This document shows positions 12,998 to 19,933 of a DNA stretch of 19,933 bases, one piece after another; within the stretch, counting starts at the first letter, position 1; each line of letters begins with the position of its first letter. The notes under the pieces were generated by a model. That model ran no database searches and had not been told where the DNA came from. It was given only the letters and a program-made list of their open reading frames with translations. Both the position numbers and the translations under genes were made by a program. This DNA comes from Deltaproteobacteria bacterium (GTDB taxonomy: Bacteria > Desulfobacterota > Dissulfuribacteria > Dissulfuribacterales > QOAL01): the NCBI GenBank assembly GCA_026996955.1, contig JALWJV010000147.1:1-19933 (forward strand), in the 5' to 3' direction.

Positions 12998-15168
12998 GAG
13001 TCTTGGCCGGCATTTTCCTGCCTGGGCGGACCAAGCAAGGTTCGTATTTTGGGGAGGATGTCGTTGATTTTAAAGGGCTTATGGATTATGTCAGCAATGC
13101 CTGCTTCCTTTACCTTGCTGAGGTGCTCCTCTCCGGCATAGCCAGTGGCAATAAGTACATTGATATGGGGGTTGAGTTTTTTCAGTTCAAGAAGGCAATG
13201 ATATCCACCCATGCCGGGCATGTTGATGTCAAGTATTACAAGGCCTATCTCATCCTCATGTTTTTTAAAGATTTCCAGGGCCTCCTCGCCGCTTCTGGCT
13301 GTAATGACCCTGTAATGATGCATGACAATCATTTCTTTTTCAATTTCGAGAATGCCGGGTTCATCATCCACTATGAGTATCAGTGCGCTTTCTCCATCCC
13401 CGATGGCCCGATCTTTTGCCTCATCCTCTTCTGGTGCCTCTTTTTCCGGCTTTTCCTGGTAAACAGGCAGGAAAATGGAAAAAGAGGTGCCATGACCTGG
13501 TGTGCTGGAGCAGTAAATAACCCCACCATGTTTTTTTACAATGCCATAAACCATGGCCAGGCCCAGTCCAGTGCCCTTTCCTTCCTCTTTTGTGCTGAAG
13601 AAAGGTTCAAATATTCGGCGAAGAGTCTTTTCATCCATGCCTGTCCCGGTGTCGGAGACTTTAAGCAGTACATAATCCCCTCTATTTAGTCCTGCGTGTT
13701 TTCTTGCCATGGATTTATCAACATGAATATTTTCCGTACTGATGTCCAGTCTGCCGCCATCAGGCATGGCATCCCTTGCATTTACAGCAAGGTTCATAAT
13801 GACCTGCTCAAATTGTATGGGCTCTGCCTCTATACGTTTGAGATCTCCCTGAAGGTGAAGGTTGATGGATATCATGCGGGGTATGGTGCGCTCAAGAAGA
13901 CGGCAGACAGTGACAATGTGCTCATTTACATCAATGGGCACAGGATTAAAGTCTGTTTTTCTGCTGTACATTAGAAGCTGTCGGGTAATGTGGGATGCAC
14001 GGTCAACGGCCTTTTTAATGTTCTTTACAAGCCGTTGTCCTTCATCGTTGCAGAGTTGCCGGATTTCAAGGAGCTGGATATAGCCGGTTATAATTTGAAG
14101 TACGTTGTTGAAGTCATGGGCTATGCCACCTGCAAGCGTACCAATAGCTTCCATCTTCTGTGCCTGCAAAAGTTCAGCTTCAAGTCTCTGTCTCTCTGTA
14201 ATGTCCCGGGCAAAGTGGAGCAATGCCTTTCTGCCTCTCAATTCCACAGGGACAATGGTGAGCATTACCACGCGGATATCTTTGTCTGCACGGCTTATCT
14301 TAATTGCATCAAGCGTTATAGTCTTGTTCCAGCCGGCTACCTCAAGGTATGCATCAAGTACCTGCTCCCTGTGTTCCGGGACTACGAAGTCAATAAAGTT
14401 GAAGCAACCCAGTTCCCGCCTGTCATGTCCTAAAAGGACGGCAGTACTGGGATTGGGAAAGGTGATGACATCATCTTCAAGGACAAAGATTGCCTCATCA
14501 GCATTGTTTACAAGAGTAGCATAGTTGGCTTCTGATTCAGCCACCCTGCTCTCCAGAAGATCGGTGTACTGGTGGAGCTTGGCACTTGTCCTGTCAAGTT
14601 CCCGCCTATAGTTGTACTCCCTCAACCTGGTCTTGAAGTTGGAGTGTACTGCAATTAGCAGAACAAGGGTGGTGGCAACCATGAAGATGTTGTTTATAAC
14701 GCAAAGCCTGTAGTTGTTACAGTTGCCGGCAAGGAACACCGCTGCTACAAAGAGCAGGTAAAGAGCACCAACATGAAATGCAATGCGCCATGTATCAAGT
14801 GGAATTACAGTACAGATGCCCACAAATAGAAGAAGGAGTCCAGCGTAGTACTGGCTTATTGCCCCTTCGGTTGCAACTATCATCCATATAATGCTTGCAC
14901 CTGTAAGGTAGTACCCGATAATGCCAGCCCAGGATATGAATCGGGCATCTGGCCTGCCCCTGTCAATTATCAGGATAATGACGCAGTAAAGGGTGATAAA
15001 GGAGCGGATTAAGAGGAAATCCCTCCAGTGCTGAGGATAGTAGAAGTAATCCACCAGGGAAAAGAGCGGGACAAGCACAGCGCCAAGTCCTGCAAACAGC
15101 CTGAAGCGCTGGCGTATGAGGTTCTGCTGGGCTTCCCAGAACTTTTCCATGTTGGTAAACGTGGTCAT
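12994..15168 (-). CDS. Six-helix membrane PAS hybrid histidine kinase, PhcS/CqsS-like layout
   Basis: In this 724-residue protein the first 180 residues hold about six hydrophobic helices (roughly 24-42, 52-69, 78-99, 104-124, 128-147 and 159-177) with short loops, so the ligand site is probably within the membrane. A coiled linker (185-212) leads to PAS (213-325, ending FARDITERQ). HisKA has His351 in GGIAHDFNN. The ATPase has Asn463, DTGTGMD (506-512) and GTGLGLA (532-538). The receiver (596-712) has Asp647 in LVILDINMPGMGG, Thr675 and Lys697. A six-helix sensor without a periplasmic domain is the plan of quorum-sensing kinases such as CqsS and LqsS, and the methyltransferase gene directly upstream fits that idea. 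Sensor identity by homology is not established here. The gap to the upstream gene is 9 nt. The ribosome site is weak. Confidence 0.92.
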   Translation of the reverse strand: MTTFTNMEKFWEAQQNLIRQRFRLFAGLGAVLVPLFSLVDYFYYPQHWRDFLLIRSFITLYCVIILIIDRGRPDARFISWAGIIGYYLTGASIIWMIVATEGAISQYYAGLLLLFVGICTVIPLDTWRIAFHVGALYLLFVAAVFLAGNCNNYRLCVINNIFMVATTLVLLIAVHSNFKTRLREYNYRRELDRTSAKLHQYTDLLESRVAESEANYATLVNNADEAIFVLEDDVITFPNPSTAVLLGHDRRELGCFNFIDFVVPEHREQVLDAYLEVAGWNKTITLDAIKISRADKDIRVVMLTIVPVELRGRKALLHFARDITERQRLEAELLQAQKMEAIGTLAGGIAHDFNNVLQIITGYIQLLEIRQLCNDEGQRLVKNIKKAVDRASHITRQLLMYSRKTDFNPVPIDVNEHIVTVCRLLERTIPRMISINLHLQGDLKRIEAEPIQFEQVIMNLAVNARDAMPDGGRLDISTENIHVDKSMARKHAGLNRGDYVLLKVSDTGTGMDEKTLRRIFEPFFSTKEEGKGTGLGLAMVYGIVKKHGGVIYCSSTPGHGTSFSIFLPVYQEKPEKEAPEEDEAKDRAIGDGESALILIVDDEPGILEIEKEMIVMHHYRVITARSGEEALEIFKKHEDEIGLVILDINMPGMGGYHCLLELKKLNPHINVLIATGYAGEEHLSKVKEAGIADIIHKPFKINDILPKIRTLLGPPRQENAGQDS

Positions 15169-15177
15169 AGTTGCACT

Positions 15178-16695
15178 TTATCCCTCTTTCCGTGCAATGG
15201 CAAAGATGGTAATACCCTCTTCTTCTGTAAACAGTTTAATAGTCTTGCCAAACCTGCTCTTTTCAAAAAGCCGTTCCATTTCAGGCTCGTCCCTGTAGAT
15301 GAGCTTCCACTGCAGTAACTGGTCCATCCACGATTTATGGGGGAACCGGTCTGCAAAGTTGCATATAATCGCAATGCCACCAGGGTTAAGGAATTCATAA
15401 ATGCGGTTAAGCAGAATGATGAACAGCCGTTCATCCAGGTAGTCTGTCAAGCCGGCAGAGTAGATAATGTCCTGTTTGCCGAATTCATGTCTGACCCTGC
15501 CAATGGCCCACTTCACCACGTTATCCTTCATAAGGCGTATAGTGGCGTTGTGGTCAAAGTTGTTTACGTTTCTATCTGTGTATTCAAGTGCATCTTGGTC
15601 GGCATCCACGCAGAGAGCTGAAATTTTGGATGTGTCCGGGCACTCCCTGATGAAATCAAAAAGTTCCCTGTTTGAGCCGCAGGCAAGATTCATGATATGC
15701 ACCCTCCTGCCCTGCTCAATCAGGGGGGCGGAGTACTCTTTAAGGAGTGATGAGAGAGCCTTTCGTCTTCCTCGAACAGCACGTGAGGCTGGGGCATCAA
15801 GGCAGTAGGCATCTATGAGAACCCCGAGGTTGCCATCACCTTCCGGACTGTTTTGGTAAATGAGCTCCATCATCAGAAAATCACCAGCATATCCTTTTGG
15901 CTTGAAGTACGTCCTCTGTGCAAATCGGCTGCGCATAAAATAGGGGAATATCTCCTTGAAGATATAACCCATTAGATAATTTTTGAGTTTACCCTCTTCT
16001 ATGCTCTTATCAAGCTGATCCAGGGCGTTGTTAAAGCTGCTGATTATGTCACCGCACTTCTTATAGTGTTCAGGTAAGAGCTCATCGCGGGATAGCATCT
16101 GGACAGAATTTGTCAGGTCATACATGGCAATCTTGAAGCCTTCCACCTGGCTGTGAACTTCTTTCCATACCTCCATGTTGTACAGGCTGTCGGGGATTGG
16201 AGACACTATATTGAAGAGTTGCTGTCTCCCCTCTGTAAGTGAGGCGGCGTAGGCCTTCAGTGGTTCCTTTTCTTCAAGCAACCTGCGGAATTTGCGGCAT
16301 ATGGACTGTGCGGTATGAAATAGAAAATCTGCATAAAGTCCTGGGTTCTTTTCCCTCATTATGGCTATGTTTTCCCTTGCCCAGGTACAAATAGTTGATT
16401 TTTCTGTGGTTGTTATGTCTCGTACCCTGCTTATTCCATCAAAAAAGCCAATCTCTCCAAAGAATTCACCTGTACCAATAAGGGCGACTATTACCTTTGT
16501 GCCGTTAGTGGAGTAACTTACCTCTACTACCCCTCTGTCCACGTAATAGAGGGCCGATGCGTCCTGGCCATGAACAATTACTTTCTCTCCCGGACCGTAG
16601 TCATTGACTGTGGCGTAGGGCCTGATTCGTTCAATCAGGTCGTTGGTATCAATGGCGCCAGGCTTGGCGCCGGCGGTTGTGGATTGATTAAACAT
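15178..16695 (-). CDS. Cyclic-nucleotide-binding domain fused to a PhcB-like SAM methyltransferase
   Basis: This is a cytoplasmic protein of 505 residues. Residues about 18-135 form a cNMP-binding domain: GEKVIVHGQDASALYYVDRG, then the phosphate-binding cassette GEFFGEIGFFDGISRVRD (76-93). A helical linker follows (about 140-255). The C-terminal part has KPKGYAGDF (265-273), LDAPASRAVRGRRK, SAM motif I IMNLACGSNREL (334-345), acidic VDADQD (363-368) and YSAGLTDYL (412-420). The GYAGDF...ASRAVR...ACG pattern is that of the PhcB family, which makes 3-hydroxy fatty acid methyl ester signals in Ralstonia; the substrate here is inferred, not shown. I place the start at the second ATG (16695) because a perfect GGAGGTGA lies 8 nt before it. 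The ATG at 16713 overlaps that site and has no ribosome site of its own. It is the first gene of a three-gene operon with two hybrid kinases. Confidence 0.88.
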   Translation of the reverse strand: MFNQSTTAGAKPGAIDTNDLIERIRPYATVNDYGPGEKVIVHGQDASALYYVDRGVVEVSYSTNGTKVIVALIGTGEFFGEIGFFDGISRVRDITTTEKSTICTWARENIAIMREKNPGLYADFLFHTAQSICRKFRRLLEEKEPLKAYAASLTEGRQQLFNIVSPIPDSLYNMEVWKEVHSQVEGFKIAMYDLTNSVQMLSRDELLPEHYKKCGDIISSFNNALDQLDKSIEEGKLKNYLMGYIFKEIFPYFMRSRFAQRTYFKPKGYAGDFLMMELIYQNSPEGDGNLGVLIDAYCLDAPASRAVRGRRKALSSLLKEYSAPLIEQGRRVHIMNLACGSNRELFDFIRECPDTSKISALCVDADQDALEYTDRNVNNFDHNATIRLMKDNVVKWAIGRVRHEFGKQDIIYSAGLTDYLDERLFIILLNRIYEFLNPGGIAIICNFADRFPHKSWMDQLLQWKLIYRDEPEMERLFEKSRFGKTIKLFTEEEGITIFAIARKEG

Positions 16696-16703
16696 TATCT
16701 GGT

Positions 16704-16711
16704 TCACCTCC
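16704..16711 (-). promoter_or_regulatory. Strong ribosome binding site GGAGGTGA of the methyltransferase gene
   Basis: On the minus strand GGAGGTGA ends 8 nt before the ATG at 16695. It overlaps codons that would follow an upstream ATG at 16713, so it decides in favour of the shorter protein. Confidence 0.75.
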
Positions 16712-17059
16712 ATGGTTTTTATGTGAGTGCTTTCAGAGTTTTCCCGCTCCCGTTTGCTGTGCAGAAATTGAACAGGTATGCAATTATGTTTTACTTTTCG
16801 GCTATCTGTCTCAATTTTTTAATGATTTTATTGGATTGCTCCTCGGTTTTTAGAAATTTGCATAAAAATTTATCATCCTTGCCTGTGAAAAGGTTCAATA
16901 CTATCCTTAAAAAAAGTATAGCAGTTACGCCCCTTCGAGCTGCCATAGCCCCGGGAGGTGTCCAGGTCTAACCCTGGGATATTATATTCATAATGGTTAC
17001 CCAACGTCCATCTATCTATAGCTTATATAACAATTTAATAATTTTCCAGGAAATAAAAT
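16712..17059. other. Divergent A/T-rich intergenic region between the methyltransferase operon and the synthetase/GNAT gene
   Basis: This stretch of about 350 nt must hold the promoters of two divergent units. I see no convincing gene in it. On the minus strand TTGAAC (about 16897-16892) and, after 18 nt, GATAAA make a weak sigma70 pair. A CCAGG/CCTGG hairpin (16962-16977, 6-nt loop) sits in a locally G/C-rich patch. The plus-strand gene has AGGAAA about 8 nt before its ATG at 17060. No CRP-like palindrome stood out. Confidence 0.4.
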
Positions 17060-19813
17060 ATGCGAGTAAGGTCACTTAAATCACTTTTTGCTCCGGTGCG
17101 TATAGCTGTTCACGGTTTTACTGATGCAGGAGAATGTCCAGGCACAATGGTGCTGCGGAACATCCTGACTGCGGATTTCAAGGGAGTGGTCTATCCACTT
17201 CATTCAGGCAAGGTCTCAGTCAGGGGTATTCCTGCCTTTGGCAGCCTTGAACAGATCGGGGAGCCGGTGGACCTCATTGTGCTGGCTGGGCCTCCTGATG
17301 ACGTACCTAAAGAGCTTGAGAGAGCGGCAATGGCTGGTGTCGGGGCTGCAATTGTACTTGCAAATGATTTTCGCTCCAGGATGAAGGCTCCTGAAAAACT
17401 CATGGAGGCAATAAAGGATATCTCAGACAGGTATGATCTCCCTGTGCTTGGCCCAAACTCCCTTGGTCTCCAGCGCCCCAGGAGTGGACTGAATATCAGC
17501 ATGGCGCATAAATTTCCTCCCTCAGGCCGTCTTGCCTTTGTTTCCCAGAGCGCAACCCTTGCAAATGGCATCCTGGATTTTGCAGCATCCAAGAATGTGG
17601 GTCTCAGCACCTTTGTGTCGGTTGGTGCCCAGGCCGCCGTTGATATTGCGGACATCATTGATTTCCTGGCTGTTGACCCCTTTACCAGAGGTATAGTTCT
17701 CTATCTTGAATCTGTGCTTGATGGACGAAAGTTTGTGAGCGCTGCCAGGGCATTTGCAAAGGCAAAACCCCTGGTTGTGGTAAAGGGAGGCAGGTACTTT
17801 GAATCCAGGCAGGCTGCGCTGACACATTCAGGTGTGCTCGCAGGTGAGGATCTGGTTTATGATGCGGTGTTCAAACGTGCCGGTATGGTGCGGGTGGACG
17901 AGATTCTGGAGCTTTTTAATGTCTCTGAAACCATATCCAAGCAGCATGCCCCTGTTTCAAGCAGACTTGCAATCATCAGCAATGCCGGGGGGCCTGCGGT
18001 TATGGCAACGGATATGCTCATCAATATGGGCGGCCAGCTGGCACAGCTGAACGCAGGAGAAAAGAAGGAGATAAGGGATGTGCTGCCCCAGTGGGCAACA
18101 GCGGAGAATCCCGTTGATCTTCTCTCGGATGCATCTGCCAAGCGTTATGCTACTGCCATTGAGACATGCCTAAGGAGCAGGGGAACAGACGGGGTGCTGG
18201 TAATCCTGACCCCGCAGTTTGCCACAGCACCAGAGGAGACAGCGGCAAAGCTGGTTGAAATATCAAAGAAATATCCCAAAAAGCCGGTCCTTGCCTGCTG
18301 GATGGGAAGCGAGATTATGAGCCAGGGCAGGGAGCTTCTTAACAGGGGGGGCATTCCCACCTTCGTGACCCCTGAGCATGCGGTAAAGAGCTTTGTTTAT
18401 CTTTACAGGCATGACCGCATTGTAAAGCTGCTTACAGAGACCCCTGCCAATATAATTGATGATTTTGACCCTGATTACCAGGTGGTAGAGGAGATCTTTG
18501 CAAGGGCTGCTTCAGAAAAACGTTTTCTCCTTACAGAGCGTGAATCCAAGGAGATATTTGAGGCATATCATATACCTTCGCCGCCAATGGAGCTTGCCAG
18601 GACTCCTGATGAGGCGCTTGAAATCGCAAGGGGAATGGGATTTCCGGTGGTAATGAAGCTGGAGTCCCATGACGTTACCCACAAGGGCAGTGTTGGAGGC
18701 GTGCTGCTCAATGTGGAAGAGTCCCTGGTAAAAGATTCATTTACAACCATACTGAACAACCTTAGAGAGGCAAGGCCTGATGCACACTTTGCCGGTGTGA
18801 CGCTTCAGCCCATGATTCACTGGCCCGGTATTGAGCTTGCCCTTGGCGCAAAGCGTGACCCGACTTTTGGCTCTGTTATACTCTTTGGGGCAGGGGGCAA
18901 GCTGTTTGAGGCTATGGAAGACTTTGCCGTGGGCCTTCCGCCCCTTAATCAGAATCTCGCAGCGCAGCTCATGCAGGATACCCGCATCTGCCGGTATGAG
19001 CGTGCCACCAGGACACTTGGCCTTCCCTTTGAACTGCTTGAAAAGATACTGATGAAATTTTCAAATTTCATTACGGATTTTCCACAGGTTCTGGAGGTGG
19101 ATATCAACCCCTTTTATGCAGGCAGGCACGGCGGACTCTGCCTGGATGGCAGAATTGTGCTTGATCACACAATCGTTGACGGTATCAAGAGATTCAGGGG
19201 AGGCGCACCGGAACATCTTGCCATTGCCCCATATCCTGTACAGTTTACCTGGAAGGCAAAGATGCGGGATGGCACGCCATATACCATCCGGCCAATAAAG
19301 CCTGAAGATGAGCCCCTGATGAATGAGCTCTTTAATACATTTTCAGCCGAGACAATACTGTTGAGATTTTTCCAGCCAATCAAGGAGCTTAGCCATGAGG
19401 ACCTGGTGCGCTACTGCCAGGTGGACTACTACCGGGAGCTTGCACTTGTGGCTGAGGTGCGGGAACACGGCATAAAGAGGATTGTTGGCTCAGGCAGGAT
19501 CACCATGCTTCCTGACCGGGAATCTGCAGAGCTTGCCTTTGCGGTTGGTGACCCCTGGCAGGGTCAGGCCATTGGGACTGAGCTTATGACAAGAACCCTT
19601 GAGGCAGCGGTAAAATCAGGCATAAAGACCATTTACATGAATGTATTAAGGCAGAATACCGCAATGAAGGGCCTTGCTGAAAAGTTCGGTTTTTTTCCTG
19701 TTCCCTCCGACGATAATGACATTCTGGTGTACCGTCTGGACCTGGGCAGTGAGGCAAGGAAAAAAAAGACCTCAAAGGCTAGGAAAAAGAAGACTGCCAA
19801 TAAGAGAAGGTAG
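17060..19813 (+). CDS. ADP-forming acyl-CoA synthetase fused to a GNAT acetyltransferase (PatZ/Pka-like)
   Basis: Order of parts in 917 residues: CoA-binding Rossmann domain (about 5-145, LGPNSLGL); succinyl-CoA-synthetase-like domains (about 150-450, VSQSATLANGILDFA, LYLES); ATP-grasp (about 485-705, PVVMKLESHDVTHKG and EVDINPF); GNAT (about 740-895, acetyl-CoA loop WQGQAIGT at 833-840). This is the layout of E. coli PatZ, a lysine acetyltransferase that silences acetyl-CoA synthetase. E. coli PatZ, as I recall, lost the phospho-histidine (NTTAG). Here THSG keeps His256, so nucleoside-diphosphate-forming acyl-CoA synthetase activity is plausible alongside acetyl transfer. The usual SVGN loop reads SVGAQAAVD, which may alter activity. 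The tail (897-917) is very basic, with repeated KARKKKT. AGGAAA precedes the ATG. The gene is probably monocistronic, and no clear terminator follows before the window ends. Confidence 0.92.
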   Translation: MRVRSLKSLFAPVRIAVHGFTDAGECPGTMVLRNILTADFKGVVYPLHSGKVSVRGIPAFGSLEQIGEPVDLIVLAGPPDDVPKELERAAMAGVGAAIVLANDFRSRMKAPEKLMEAIKDISDRYDLPVLGPNSLGLQRPRSGLNISMAHKFPPSGRLAFVSQSATLANGILDFAASKNVGLSTFVSVGAQAAVDIADIIDFLAVDPFTRGIVLYLESVLDGRKFVSAARAFAKAKPLVVVKGGRYFESRQAALTHSGVLAGEDLVYDAVFKRAGMVRVDEILELFNVSETISKQHAPVSSRLAIISNAGGPAVMATDMLINMGGQLAQLNAGEKKEIRDVLPQWATAENPVDLLSDASAKRYATAIETCLRSRGTDGVLVILTPQFATAPEETAAKLVEISKKYPKKPVLACWMGSEIMSQGRELLNRGGIPTFVTPEHAVKSFVYLYRHDRIVKLLTETPANIIDDFDPDYQVVEEIFARAASEKRFLLTERESKEIFEAYHIPSPPMELARTPDEALEIARGMGFPVVMKLESHDVTHKGSVGGVLLNVEESLVKDSFTTILNNLREARPDAHFAGVTLQPMIHWPGIELALGAKRDPTFGSVILFGAGGKLFEAMEDFAVGLPPLNQNLAAQLMQDTRICRYERATRTLGLPFELLEKILMKFSNFITDFPQVLEVDINPFYAGRHGGLCLDGRIVLDHTIVDGIKRFRGGAPEHLAIAPYPVQFTWKAKMRDGTPYTIRPIKPEDEPLMNELFNTFSAETILLRFFQPIKELSHEDLVRYCQVDYYRELALVAEVREHGIKRIVGSGRITMLPDRESAELAFAVGDPWQGQAIGTELMTRTLEAAVKSGIKTIYMNVLRQNTAMKGLAEKFGFFPVPSDDNDILVYRLDLGSEARKKKTSKARKKKTANKRR

Positions 19814-19933
19814 GGCTAGAGTTTGCTACCGGGCAGTTTCGAAGACTTTTGGATTTTTTAATAAAATATAATATAATGTAAAATATAACGAATATAGCGT
19901 AAAAGTAGGATAATGGCATACTTGCTATACCAC

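Noticed and set aside
16570..16971. 133-codon plus-strand open frame extending from the methyltransferase gene into the intergenic gap
   Set aside because: It starts antisense to the cNMP-binding domain, and the intergenic part has no domain signature or ribosome site.

Overview
The window reads as chromosomal DNA of moderate G+C from a Gram-negative, probably anaerobic or sediment-type proteobacterium. My best guess is a Desulfobacterota (delta-proteobacterial) lineage. The guess rests on outer-membrane genes (TolC family, TonB-receptor family), several hybrid histidine kinases with the GGIAHDFNN-type phosphoacceptor box, and a fused acyl-CoA synthetase/GNAT protein. I see no rRNA, tRNA, CRISPR array, transposase or phage gene. 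About nine tenths of the window is coding.

Region A (1-4720, minus strand) is a tripartite exporter operon in the order TolC-family outer-membrane channel, HlyD/YbhG adaptor, tandem-ATPase YbhF, and the first 50 codons of an ABC-2 permease that runs off the left edge. The operon has a good sigma70-like promoter at 4649-4678 with an inverted repeat over its -10 box. A large imperfect palindrome (1983-2170) sits between the adaptor and ATPase genes.

Region B (4720-11046, plus strand) is a signalling cluster: a two-receiver protein whose first receiver is degenerate, a CHASE8-HAMP hybrid histidine kinase, a TonB-receptor-family outer-membrane protein, and a small YfiR/DUF4154-like periplasmic protein. 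CHASE8 and YfiR are the sensory parts of the YfiBNR c-di-GMP system. Here they surround a histidine kinase instead of a diguanylate cyclase, so I propose a YfiR-gated phosphorelay. The start of the YfiR-like gene looks frameshifted.

Region C (11213-16695, minus strand) is a tight three-gene operon: a cyclic-nucleotide-binding domain fused to a PhcB-like SAM methyltransferase, then a six-helix PAS hybrid kinase, then a two-helix PAS hybrid kinase that begins with a TTG overlapping the previous stop. The order methyltransferase, membrane kinase, second kinase/receiver resembles phcBSR of Ralstonia, which makes and senses 3-hydroxy fatty acid methyl esters. A cell-cell signalling function is therefore a reasonable hypothesis, with the cNMP domain as a new input.

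Region D (17060-19813, plus strand), divergent from C, is a 917-residue ADP-forming acyl-CoA synthetase/GNAT fusion related to PatZ/Pka protein acetyltransferases. Unlike E. coli PatZ as I recall it, it keeps the catalytic-type histidine. It ends in a lysine-rich tail.

No DNA-binding or GGDEF output domain is encoded anywhere in the window. The phosphorelays of B and C must therefore act through partners elsewhere.
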